NCBI GenBank assembly: GCA_003254885.1
Contig: QANT01007580.1
Span: 1-64,000, forward strand
DNA length: 64,000 bases
Reading direction: 5' to 3'
Source of the DNA: Purshia tridentata
Taxonomy: Eukaryota; Streptophyta; Magnoliopsida; Rosales; Rosaceae
In this document: positions 51,892 through 63,300 of the stretch, one piece after another
How the letters are laid out: each line of letters begins with the position of its first letter
How positions within the stretch are numbered: position 1 is the first letter of the stretch
The notes under the pieces: generated by a model
The model's database searches: none
Told to the model about the DNA's origin: nothing
The model's input: the letters and a program-made list of their open reading frames with translations, nothing else
Translations under genes and position numbers: made by a program

Positions 51892-53304
51892 ATGGAGTCA
51901 ACGACCCCAAAACTCCTTCTGAAGCTCATCCTGTTCATCTCCATTTCTGTGTTCTTATTGCTTCAACTGTTCCCTTTATCCATCCCACCCTTATCCCCAG
52001 CCTCCATTAATATTATTCGATTTCCAGTCTCTCTGTTTCCCAAAGAAGCTTACCCCACCAAGTCAGGCTACCTCACAGTCAATTCCACCACAGGCTCTTC
52101 TATTTTCTACACCTTCTATGAAGCTCAGAGATCTCTCTTACCTGATCTCTCAAAAACCCCGCTTCTCATTTGGCTCCAAGGTGGCCCTGGATGCTCCTCC
52201 TTGTTTGGTAACTTCATGGAGATCGGTCCTTGGCATGTAAACTTTCATGACCACCTTGTACTTGAACCCAATCCCGGTACTTGGAACCGGATTTTCAGCC
52301 TTCTTTTCCTTGACAATCCAATAGGATCCGGATTCAGTATCGCCTCAACATCTGAAGAAATCCCTAGAGACCAGCTCTCCATTGCCAAACACCTCTTCAT
52401 TGCAATTACCAACTTTATTCAACTTGACCCCTCGTTCAAGTCTCGCCCACTATATATAGCGGGTGAGAGCTACGCTGGCAAGTACGTGCCAGCAATTGGG
52501 TACTATATATTGAAGAAGAATGAAGAGTACTTGTCTGATGATGATCAGTCTGAGCGTGTGATTAATTTAGCTGGTGTTGCCATAGGAAATGGGTTGATAG
52601 ACAAAGTGACTCAGGTCGGGACTCATGCTGACAACGCTTTTTTCTCAGGGTTGATCAATGAGAGGCAGAAGATCAAGTTGGAGAGGGTTCAGCAGGAGGA
52701 AATTATGCTGGCCAAACAGAGGCGCTGGAGAGAGGCAACAAATGCTAGATATCAAGTAGTCGACATGTTGCATTACATGACAGGGTTGCCCACTTTGTAT
52801 GACTATTCAAAGAAAGCTCCTTACCCACAAACCCAATGGGTCACTGACTTTTTGCACAATGAAAAGGTCAAGAAAGTTTTGGGAGTAAAAGAGTCGGCGG
52901 TTTTCAGAAACTGTAGCCATGTGGTGCAGGTTGCACTTTATGATGACAATATGAAGAGTGTGAAATACATGGTGGAATATTTGTTGGGGAAGAAGAGCAA
53001 GGTTTTGTTGTACCAGGGACAGTTTGACTTGTGGGATGGTGTGCTTTCGACTGAGGCTTGGGTGAAGACCTTGAAATGGGAGGAGATTGAACATTTTCTT
53101 GCGGCGGAGCGAAGTGTCTGGAGAGCGAATGGGGATGAGCTTGCTGGGTATGTGCACAAGTGGGAGAGTTTGAGCCATGTAGTGGTTTCACGGGCAGGCC
53201 ATCTTCTGCCCGCTGACCAGCCATTGAATTCTCAGGCAATGATAGAAGGCTGGGTTTTGGAAACAGGGTTTTTTGGCAATGTGCAAGAGTCTCCATGGAA
53301 CTGA
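51892..53304 (+). CDS. Serine carboxypeptidase-like protein, SCPL50/51 type (tandem copy 1)
   Basis: Single-exon gene of 470 residues, the usual length. A hydrophobic signal segment (LLLKLILFISISVFLLLQLF) directs it to the secretory pathway or vacuole. Family S10 marks: WLQGGPGCSS (substrate-binding and oxyanion region), NPIGSGFS, GESYAGKY with catalytic Ser193, YQGQFDLWDG with Asp379, and AGHLLPADQP with His437, so the triad is complete. Members cleave C-terminal residues or act as acyltransferases; the lack of introns and overall sequence point to the SCPL50/51 clade, for which the substrate is unknown. It is followed 368 bases later by a close paralogue in the same direction. Confidence 0.92.
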   Translation: MESTTPKLLLKLILFISISVFLLLQLFPLSIPPLSPASINIIRFPVSLFPKEAYPTKSGYLTVNSTTGSSIFYTFYEAQRSLLPDLSKTPLLIWLQGGPGCSSLFGNFMEIGPWHVNFHDHLVLEPNPGTWNRIFSLLFLDNPIGSGFSIASTSEEIPRDQLSIAKHLFIAITNFIQLDPSFKSRPLYIAGESYAGKYVPAIGYYILKKNEEYLSDDDQSERVINLAGVAIGNGLIDKVTQVGTHADNAFFSGLINERQKIKLERVQQEEIMLAKQRRWREATNARYQVVDMLHYMTGLPTLYDYSKKAPYPQTQWVTDFLHNEKVKKVLGVKESAVFRNCSHVVQVALYDDNMKSVKYMVEYLLGKKSKVLLYQGQFDLWDGVLSTEAWVKTLKWEEIEHFLAAERSVWRANGDELAGYVHKWESLSHVVVSRAGHLLPADQPLNSQAMIEGWVLETGFFGNVQESPWN

Positions 53305-53608
53305 TTTACTGATATTATTGTAAGAAATTAGTGGTTATTCTAACTGTAAACCTTTTCTTTTTGGGTAGAGATTTTAATGGCAAATCTGTTTTAACTTTTA
53401 TCAAAGCTTAGGCATATGCATATGGGCCCCAACAAAAATGGACGGTATAGATTATAGAGAAGGAAGTCAACAATGCTTGACCGATGAGGAGGGTTACCGT
53501 TATGGAAGTCTAATTATACATGCTAAAATTGCCCTCATTTGTATATTTCTAATATTTTTGAGCAAAAAAAGAAAAAAAAACCCTCAAGATTCGCTTGACT
53601 ATTCTCAC

Positions 53609-53614
53609 CACGTG
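53609..53614 (+). promoter_or_regulatory. G-box CACGTG upstream of the second carboxypeptidase-like gene
   Basis: CACGTG in the context CACCACGTGTAA lies about 60 bases before the ATG at 53673, in the 368-base gap between the tandem genes. It is the core site for bZIP and bHLH factors; the ACGTGT flank also fits an ABRE-like element. Function is inferred from the motif only. No equivalent G-box is seen close to the first copy. Confidence 0.4.
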
Positions 53615-53672
53615 TAATGTAAGCATGTTTGCCTGAAGACCAAACAAAGAACATTGTTCAGTTCACTCTCCC

Positions 53673-55043
53673 ATGGAGTCAACATCCCCAAACCACCTCG
53701 AGCTCCTCCTCCTCTTCTTCTTCTTCCTCCACTGCATCACAGCCTTATCCCAGCCTCTTTTCCCCGAAGAAGCCCTCCCCACCAAATCAGGCTACCTCCC
53801 AGTCAATCCCACCACAGGCTCAGCAATTTTCTACACCTTCTATGAAGCTCACAACCCTATTTCACCCCTCTCCCAAACCCCACTTCTCATTTGGCTCCAA
53901 GGTGGCCCTGGCTGCTCCTCCATGACCGGAAACTTCTTCGAGCTCGGCCCCTGGCGCGTAAATTTTAACAAAAAGCCTTCTGAACCCCTTGCCCTCGAAC
54001 CCAATTCTGGTTCTTGGAACCGAATATTTGGCCTTATTTTTCTGGACAATCCGATTGGAACGGGGTTCAGTATCGCTTCCAATCCCGAAGAGATCCCAAG
54101 AGACCAGTTTTCAGTTGCCAAAGACCTCTTTGCTGCGATTAGTAAGTTTATTGAGCTTGACCCTGTGTTTAAGTCTCGGCCTATTTATATTACTGGTGAG
54201 AGCTATGCAGGCAAGTATATTCCAGCTATTGGGTACTACATTTTGAAGAAGAATGATGAGTTGCCTGTGTCTCAACGTGTGAATTTAGCTGGTGTTGCTA
54301 TAGGAGATGGGCTGACAGACCCGGAGATTCAGGTAGCTACTCATGCTGTGAACGCTTACTTCTCTGGTTTGATCGATGAGAGGCAGAAGAGTGAGCTGGA
54401 GAAGCTTCAGAGGGAAGCAGTGGGGTTGGTTAAAGCAGACAATTGGAGTGAAGCAACAGATGCAAGAAACAGGGTCTTGCGGTTATTGCAAAACATGACC
54501 GGGTTGGCCACTTTATATGATTACACGAAGAATGCTCCATATAAAACCCATTTGGCTGAAGATTTTTTGAGGCATGAGGAGGTGCAGAAGGCTTTGGGGG
54601 TGAAAGGGTTGGTGGCTTTTGAGGAATGCAGTGACTTGGTGGGGGATGTATTGCATGAAGATGTGATGAAGAGTGTGAAATACATGGTCGAATTATTGGT
54701 GAAGAAGAGCAAGGTTTTGTTGTACCAGGGCCAGTTTGATTTGAGAGATGGTGTGGTTTCTACTGAGGCTTGGGTCAAGACCATGAAATGGGAGGAGATT
54801 GGCAAGTTTTTGTTGGCAGATCGAAAAGTTTGGAAAGTGGGTGGAGAGCTTGCTGGGTATGTTCAGAAATGGGGGAGTTTGAGCAATGTTGTGGTTTCAG
54901 GGGCTGGTCATCTTTTGCCTGCTGACCAGCCATTGAGAGCTCAGGCAATGATAGAAGATTGGGTTTTGGATAAAGGGTTGTTTGGCAATGTGGGGGAGGA
55001 TAATTTGCCATCAAATCTCGTAGGTCCAAAAATTAAAAAGTAG
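53673..55043 (+). CDS. Serine carboxypeptidase-like protein, SCPL50/51 type (tandem copy 2)
   Basis: Single-exon gene of 456 residues, closely similar to the preceding gene along its whole length. It has a short leucine-rich signal peptide (LELLLLFFFFLHCITALS), WLQGGPGCSS, NPIGTGFS, GESYAGKY with Ser177, YQGQFDLRDG with Asp356 and AGHLLPADQP with His413, so the catalytic triad is kept. Differences from copy 1 include a shorter N-terminus, VGG in place of RANGDE before ELAGYV, and a longer basic C-terminus (NLVGPKIKK). The ATG chosen is the first in frame. It is probably secreted or vacuolar; substrate unknown. Both copies appear functional. Confidence 0.92.
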   Translation: MESTSPNHLELLLLFFFFLHCITALSQPLFPEEALPTKSGYLPVNPTTGSAIFYTFYEAHNPISPLSQTPLLIWLQGGPGCSSMTGNFFELGPWRVNFNKKPSEPLALEPNSGSWNRIFGLIFLDNPIGTGFSIASNPEEIPRDQFSVAKDLFAAISKFIELDPVFKSRPIYITGESYAGKYIPAIGYYILKKNDELPVSQRVNLAGVAIGDGLTDPEIQVATHAVNAYFSGLIDERQKSELEKLQREAVGLVKADNWSEATDARNRVLRLLQNMTGLATLYDYTKNAPYKTHLAEDFLRHEEVQKALGVKGLVAFEECSDLVGDVLHEDVMKSVKYMVELLVKKSKVLLYQGQFDLRDGVVSTEAWVKTMKWEEIGKFLLADRKVWKVGGELAGYVQKWGSLSNVVVSGAGHLLPADQPLRAQAMIEDWVLDKGLFGNVGEDNLPSNLVGPKIKK

Positions 55044-56271
55044 TCCCTTTACTTCTTTTTATTGCTTACTGTTGTATTGTATAAGTATTATTTTATCAAT
55101 GTGCGACTAAGAACAGGGTCAGAATTGATGTTAAGCTATTCAGCCTATTCAGCATCTCATACTGTTGAATAAAGTCCGCTATTTAGAATAAGTCTTTGTC
55201 TGTGTTAAATTTTAACGAAATTATAGCCAAGCAGGGTAACTGATCTTCACAATGAACCATCTCAGACAAGTTTGTGAAGCAGCTCTCAAATTTTCAATTC
55301 CCTTATCATAAGATTGTCTCCTTTGGATGAAAGTTCAACAAAAACTCCCTAAACAATTTACTTAATCCAGAAATAGTTCAGAAAAATCGAGCTTCTCAAA
55401 GTCTTAACCCCATTACGGAGGACTAACCTCCTAAATTATTTTCCTCACATACATATCAATCGACCACACACAGAGAAGAGGTCAAAAAATTTATGTAATA
55501 TTATAGGAAAGATTCGCTTAATATGAATGACAATGCCTTTCAATAACTAAACCCAGAAATAATTGTTGGGACTTTGTTTTTTCTCAAAATAGTCTGCTTT
55601 TTGTTTAAAAGAAAAAACAATGGTGACACAGTGCGGGAAAATGTAATGGCGTTTGGAGGCGGGTTTGCGTTAAGAGAAGATGGGAAGGTGAAAGGAACCT
55701 AGGCTTATTTGGGTCAAAGACCCTCTTAAGTAGCAAAGTTCCAGTTCAACAACCCATCAAGCACATAACCCGTACTATGATGCCATCGTCTTCCACAATA
55801 ATATGTGGAGGGCTTGATATATAAGGCTGAATTGGCTGGGCAGCCTGTAGAGAACCTACAAGTAATTTCAGAGCCACTGAATCATATGCATAAATGCATA
55901 TTGCTCTACCCATTGCCTCAGCCCTAGCTATACTAGTAAAATTGCTCAAATCTAAGCAAACTGATCAGAAAGCGAGAAAAATCGGGAGAAGATGAGATGA
56001 ACTAAACCTAGATTGATGTCGTTAATACGCAGCCATCCATCTGTTTAAACCCTAGGTTTGCATCCAGCATCTCAGGCTTCTCAGCCAATTTATGGTCGCT
56101 CAAGAGGGCTTTTTTCATAGAAAACCGTGGCCCAATGGCCACAGGCCTCAATAACGATTTGGATCAGGTCTCATCGGTCCTGGGCCAATAGTATAGACTG
56201 TATATATTCCTCTCTTTTTTTTTTTTTCTTTTTTCTTGTTACAGTGAAACATAAATAGTGAAAAAAAATAA
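55044..56271. other. Spacer with a possible gene fragment on the minus strand
   Basis: No complete gene. On the minus strand 55949-55746 is open for 67 codons (IARAEAMGRAICIYAYDSVA and on). It is preceded by a leader-like CT-rich stretch and an acceptor-like TTTGCTTAG near 55955, so it could be a displaced first coding exon. I do not recognise it. Confidence 0.3.
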
Positions 56272-56690
56272 GGGGAATGTAGTGTATATAAATTTATAAA
56301 GATTTTTATAGGCTTTTTGTAAGTTACAGACTTTTGCATAAAATTCTACAAAATTTTACAGAGTTCATATAAATTCTTATAAATCCGTAAGGGAGAGGTC
56401 GAATTTATAATAACTTTGAAATACACATATAAGTCTTTTAAAATACATCATTAAATAAAGTCTATAAAAATTTATGGCTTTTTAAATACACATAAACTTT
56501 TATAGATTTTTTAAAAGTCATTAATGTCTTAATTAAATACTATATGATTTTTATAAACTCCTTAAAATTCTTAATTGAATACACATATACTTTTACATAC
56601 TTTTTTTAAGTTTTTAAAAACCTTAATTAAATATTACATAACTTTTAAACTCCACAAAAATCTTTTAAAACCTCTATACAATACATCCCC
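56272..56690. mobile_element. AT-rich MITE, copy 2 (Tourist/Harbinger-like)
   Basis: Begins GGGGAATGTAGTGTATATAA and ends with the inverted match ...CTATACAATACATCCCC. The flanks 56269-56271 and 56691-56693 are both TAA, which together with the GGGG terminus fits PIF/Harbinger (Tourist) MITEs. The body is homologous to 11791-12300 (shared ACAGACTTTTGCA, TTTGAAATACACAT, TTTTAAAAGT) but has only one copy of the internal 62-base unit. There are no coding frames. Confidence 0.8.
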
Positions 56691-57326
56691 TAAAATAATA
56701 AAGAATATCCTAAGTTCCTAAAATAAAACAGGTGGGAATTGGATATTTTAGACGAAAAAGCCAAACTAAGACAAACTGCATCAGTGAAGTACAGATGACT
56801 TTAGTCACTGGCGCTTCTACTTACGCCTCGATTTTCTGAGCTCTCATTTGAAATCTTGAGCAATAGGTACGTCCTCAACTTCCTTTTATGTTTGGTTCCC
56901 AGAATAAAGAAGAAGTCAGTAGGCGAAAAAAGGTTCGGTTATAAAGTTGCTAACTAGTTTATCACTTGCTGTATCTAATAAAGTAATCCCTACGGTTTCT
57001 TCATTTCGCGCCCTCATTGTTAGTTTTTTTCTGAAAATTTCCAATCTATGTTCTGATTTTTCATCAAGAAACAAGCTGTGATTCAAATTAGCTAGATTAA
57101 TTACTAGTTTTAGTCTAGGTGCTTCTACAACTTTCTTTATTTCTTAACCTTTGGGTTCATCTGTATTATTCTTATTATTCTTCGCCATTTCGTTGTTCAC
57201 AGTGCTCTAAGTTTGCGAAATTCTGACAGTTTCTAATCTTCTGCTTCATATGTTTTCTCAATCTTGTGCAGGTTCGATGTTTTTGTTACTTAGGCATGTC
57301 CTGTTCATGCAGTAAGTTTGTTGCAC
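56691..57326 (+). promoter_or_regulatory. Promoter and split 5' leader of the RecG gene
   Basis: A leader exon seems to end at 56866 (CAATAG/GTACGT) and the next starts at 57272 (TTGTGCAG/GTTCG), giving a 405-base leader intron. Two short upstream frames precede the main ATG: one starts at 57276 (MFLLLRHVLFMQ-stop). The other starts at 57296 (MSCSCSK...), overlaps the main start and stops before the first donor. They could lower translation. Confidence 0.5.
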
Positions 57327-60300
57327 ATGGCACTGCGAACCTCAGTTGTACAATCATGTAGCATGGTACAAATGCAGCTTGTTTCTATCTTTTTGCCCTC
57401 TTAGTTTATGTACTACGTATCTAATATTTTTGTTTTTATCCCCACCTTTGCTTATCATCCCAAGCCGCCTTTGGTTTCTGCATTAATTTGTTAGAAGGGA
57501 TGGTATATGTTTTATTTACAACCATGAGAAAGTCCACCTTTCATTATTGAGTTGTTTTAGGCTTCACTGACGTTCAATGAGATATTACTCCTTGAATTTT
57601 CAAAATTAGTTTGGATAGTTAATGCTTTTAAGTTTCGCATGGATTCAACTGGGCTTTCACATTGAACTTAAGGGCTTGTTTAATATAATATGCAGATGCC
57701 TTTTTTTAACCCTTACAAATGAGCTTATTTATACTAGTTTCCATTTCAGTGTTTTAGTGGAAATGGATTGAGAAGTGCAATAGCTTTTGAAGCTGAGAAG
57801 GGATATCGGAATGCTTTGGGTAGCAAAATGAGGTTTGTATGTTGTTTGCAATTTGATTTGATAAAGTATGAAAATTGATAATGTGGCAATTACTTTTCAT
57901 GGCTGTTTCCCATTGCAGGTTCAGTAATTTTCTCTTTTCCAAAATATTGAAGTTATGTTCTCAATCAAAAGATAAGTTTGGTAAACGTCTTTTGGAGGAA
58001 GTAGATAGTTATGGCCTATCAAGCATCTCAGACCGATCAAAGTTGCTTAATAAGGTAGATTTGTGTCTATAATAATTTGATCCAGCCAAAAAAAAAAAAA
58101 ATCAAGGGTACTGATTTATGTTCGATGTCTGTAATTTTATCTGATCAAAGGGAAGCTATATAAAATTATACATTCATAAAGCATGCCATCAAAGGGAAGT
58201 TTACTCTTCATATATTGCTGTTTCTTTTTATTTTAGGTATCTGTTTTGATGGGTTATGATGGTCTTCATGATTTGATTGAGAATGAAAGAGCTGATAAGC
58301 AGTCTGGTGTCAATGATAAAGATGCAATGGATGATTTTCTCTCCTTGGTATGCAAAAGATTTCCATCGATCATTTTGGGTAGTTCCCCTCGGGTGGAATT
58401 GTATGATGGGACCACCAGTACGTGTGAAACGAGGACGCATTTGGCAACTCAAAGTATTGAAGGATTTCTGTCAGATTCTATCGGTGAAGAGCAGGTGCGA
58501 GATAGTTTCTGTGATACATGGAATTCTCTGTATCCTGCTTGTCCGAGTGTAAAAACTTCCGCATTAAGAGAAGATTCTTATATGTTGCCCTTACCTCCTC
58601 AGTCCACGAGTTTGGTTACTGAAAAAAAATCATGTCAACCAGTTCCTGTGGAGGAATCTTCTAATAAACGTTCACTTGAATCACAAAAGGATGATGTGTC
58701 TGTTGAGTTGTTCCTGGACAGTTCTATCAGTTGCATACCTGGAATAAGTAAGAAGCGTTGTCATCAGCTGGAAAATTGTGGCTTTCATACGGTAGGTTTT
58801 CAGAAATTATGTTAAAGGCAACATCAAGAAGCCTGCGGTTCACATTGTTTTTCTCCATATAGGTGCGGAAATTGCTTCACCACTTTCCTCGGACCTATGC
58901 TGATTTACAGAATGCTCAGATTAAAATTGATGATGGACAGTACTTGATTTTCATTGGAAAGATATTAAATTCAAGGTAATTAATATTTATCCTCAAATAT
59001 AATTTTTTTTTACCAAACAAAAAAATCCAGTTAATTTTCTTGCTAAGATGTACAACTGGTCAGAAGTTTTTTGCTTGGTCTTTGAAAGAATTTGATTAAT
59101 GATATTAGTGTTGTAATGGGCAATCTGGTTGCTCACCATAGCAATTGGATGAGCCAAGGCACTGAGGATAATTCAAGCTATTTGACTTATTATGGTGCTT
59201 CCTTTGGTTCCTAGTTATGATATTATGAGAAGAAGATGTTTCAGAAAACAATGGAAGCGCAATTGTACGGAATCTAGTTGTGATATCATTTGATGTTATG
59301 ACATATCAAATGATGTTAAATGTGACTGCGTGTCTGTATGAGATAAATGGATACCTAATTTCAATGATGTAGTGAAGGACATTTCATGGCATTCTATTTG
59401 CTACTATTTTGCAGAGGTGTTACATGCATCTTTACATATTTGTGTATGAATTCACTTATTCATTCACATCATGTTGCTCATCTGCAGCTTTTCAAATACT
59501 TAGCTGTGAAATTTTCTGTTTTGATATCTATATGTTACCATTTCTCTTACAGGGGAATCAAAGCTAGTAATACTTTTTCATTTTTTGAGGTTGTCGTGGG
59601 CTGTGAAATTGCTGAAAATGGATCAACTGAGCATACGAATGATTCTACTAATAGTAGAAGAGAGAAGAAAATTTTTTTGCATCTGAAGAAATTTTTTCGT
59701 GGTACTCGTTTTACTTCTCTACCATTTCTTAGACTTGTTGAGAAAAAGCATAAAGAGGGAGACTTTGTATGTGTTAGTGGTAAGGTAAGTTTCTTGGTTT
59801 TCTCTGTTATTGGATTACTTTCTTGCACTTTAACTTGTTTTATTGGTATTGAATTCAATTTCTTGTGTTATTTTAGTATTCAAGTGATACCCTAAACATG
59901 TGGGATCATAAACATATATGCTATATCTCATTTTTGAGATGCTGCTTTGTGCAAAAAAATTTAGTGACTGGGGTTGATAATGGCCTTTATTTCCATTTAC
60001 GTCGTTTAGGATATAATCTTTGGCAGTTTTATGAGGATCATGATAGGTCCTTATCGGTTCTAGAAAGAAATTATTACGATCATAGAAAACTAACAGGTGT
60101 TACCATTGTCCCAATTAATTAGTAAAGTAGACAAAAGTCCTACCAGTACTTGAATGGAAATGTGCTTTTGTGTTAATTGCTCTTGGTCTAATTTTTCTTC
60201 TGGCACTTGAAGACATAGTCAATTATAATACCTCTCTGTGCCACTTAACGAGTAAATCCTAAATTTTAGATATATGATACTTTGATCCTGACCATTCAGA

Positions 60301-63300
60301 AGTAGACAAAAGTCCTACCACTACTTGAATGGATATGTACCTGTGTTAAAGCTCTTGATTTGATTTTTATTGTGGTACTTGAATATAGTCCAATATGGTT
60401 CAGAGAGTAATATCTCTGTTTCTTTGGCACACCTATTTACTGAGAGCCATCCCTATTGGATGGAAGATGAATAAATCTAAGTGCAACCCTCCTGTTGAAT
60501 TTGTTCCTTGGTATTAATATAGGAAAGGTTAAAGGGGCATCAGCCAACACATTGATGCATTTTGGCTTGCTTTTTGGATTGTTGTAATGCTATCAGAAAT
60601 TAGGTAGTCCTGCATGTAAATTGCATTAGATACCTTTTAACTAGTTAACAGTTACTGTTTAATGCACTTTTGCAGCACTCTTAGTCACAATTGATGTGAA
60701 ATTCTATCAATTGGCTCACTTTTCATGTACTGAAAAGAATTAAGGACTAAAGCAGTGAGACTGTCTTTTTTTATGAAATGTAATACAATTACTATCTAGA
60801 TATATAACATTCATTTTTCATTATTGTATCTTAATTTGGTGACTTTGTACTTACGATGTCACCTTTTAACATAGGTGAGGACAATGCCTACCAAAGATCA
60901 CTATGAAATGAGAGAATATAATATCGATGTCCTTAAAGATGAAAATGACTCGTCTTTTCATGCAAAAGGGAGGCCATATCCTATATACCCTTCAAAGGGA
61001 GGCTTAAATCCACATATTTTGAGAGACATCATTGCAAGGTTTGTGCCTCCTACCTTCACGGTACCTTAATTTGTAATATATTAACACAACCACTCTCTTT
61101 TTCAGGGCCACTTTAACAAATTCTAATTTATTTTCTCTTTACGCCAAGATACTTGTGGTATTACCCCGGCCTCATTAGTTTGTACTATTTGCATTAGTTG
61201 AATTCTGGGTGAATGGCTGGTTTGCTCAATATTCTATAGGACATCTGATTGTTTTTTTATTATATTCTGTAATAACATTCATCTGGTGATCCTATGGGAG
61301 TTACTTCTTGGTTCGTTGCACTCGTTTTGGATTCTTCAAGTATTGGATTAATTGGGTAATTTCTTTGTAGTTTGCTCTAAGACCAATTTCTTTTTCTTGT
61401 CCCAGAGTTGTACAAGTCCTGCCTATCAATGTTGATCCTATTCCTAAAGATATCATTCTGGACTTTGGATTATTAAGTCTTCATGATGTAAGCACTTTCG
61501 CTTTTATCCTTATTATGAAACATACTTGTAACTTGTACCCTAAATTATGGTCACTTATCACTTTTATTTCATGCAATGAAAAGAAAAAAAGTATTTTCTT
61601 GTCTACAAGCTTTTTTTTTCTTTTCAATTTTTTGGTCTGCAAGCAATTTTATTTTCAAAGAAGTTTTTAATGTGCGTATGTATATGCATATGCACCATGC
61701 ATACGTGCAGCTTGCCTGTTTCCATAGATTTGAATAGCAGGTTGTTGTGGCTGTAATGCTTGTATCATCAAGGTATCATTCCATGCAACCATGTTGGCCA
61801 GCTATTGTGGGTCTAATGCAAATACATACATATAGGTTGTTTATGCCCTTGTGAGCAGCGTATATATTTTTATTAGACAGTTATATGTGCCCCCTTGGTG
61901 TTCTTTTAATATATTATATAAAAAAAATTAAAGCTATATGCTTTTGTTAACAATATAGGCATACACTGGGATTCACCAACCGAAGAGTATGAGTGAAGCT
62001 GATTTGGCTCGGAAAAGGCTAATATTTGATGAGTTTTTTTACCTGCAGGTGATGTGATGCAAAACTTTTCATAGTTCTCTTTCCATTCCTCATTATATTA
62101 GGCTTATAAATTTATAATTATTTATGGGTCATTTTTTCCGTTCTGAGTGTATTTTCTCTCTGATTGTGGTTGTTCTCACACTCTTTTGCTTATTTTTTTC
62201 TTTAATAAGTTGTTGAGCACTTGTGTCCTTATAATGCAAGCAGTGTTCTTCATGTAAGCCTCCAATTTGCAGTATGCACTTTGAACATTTATATTTTCGT
62301 TTTTTTAAGCTTTGAAAATAGCAGGTGGTTTACTTTGTTGGTGAAAAATACTGTTTGATGTCTGGGAAGTATATCTTTGTGAACTTTTTTTGCAAGTAAT
62401 TAAATATTCTGTATTGAAGCATGTTGTTTCTGGTTTCATATTTAAATTTTCAGTGAAATTATTAGTGTTGATGAATTGTTATGCAATGATAAAATCGAGT
62501 ATAGATTTGAACTGACCCAATTGTTATTACCTGTCAGTTGGGGCGCTTATACCAAATGCTTGAAGGTCTTGGTACAGAAGTAGAGAAAGATGGATTGCTG
62601 GATAAGTATAGGAAACCAGAACCAAGTGCTGCTTATATGGAGGAATGGTCCAGTCTTACCAAGAAGTTTTTGAAAGCTCTTCCATATACCCTTACTGCTA
62701 GTCAACTCACTGCTGTTTCAGATATTATATGGGATCTTAGGCAACCAGTTCCCATGAATCGGCTTTTGCAGGTCTTATTCCTTGTGTACAGCATCTACAA
62801 TTGTTTTCAGATTACAACTTTTTAAACATATGTTAATTTTGATTTTGATGTGATTCTACAACTTGATCTGAATTGACATACTGGACTCAAAAACCTTCCC
62901 ATCATGTAATTGGAGTTAGAATACCTACAAAAAATGATGAGTTTTGGTTGGCTTCAGGTTAAATACAATTTTAAGCTGAGACTTTCACCCTAGTTCTTTT
63001 CCTCTCCCTTTTCTAATTTCCCTCTCCTTGTCCTCTCTCGTAATTGCCATGGCATGCTCTGTATTTATACTTGAAAACTGAAAAGATTCTTGATTGATAA
63101 TATGTCGTCACACTTATTTTCAGGGTGATGTTGGTTGTGGGAAAACCGTGGTAGCTTTTCTGGCATGCATGGAGGTTATTGGCTCTGGATATCAGGTTGG
63201 TCACTTTAAAAGGTTTTTCTTTTTATTTCAGGTTTGTGTAACAATTTCTGTAGCATTTTAAAAGCATCCCTTTTATTATATTCTTCTTGATTGGCAGAGC

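Noticed and set aside
55746-55949. 67-codon minus-strand frame with leader-like upstream sequence
   Set aside because: Could be a displaced first exon, but nothing downstream continues it and I recognise no family; kept only as a note in the spacer entry.
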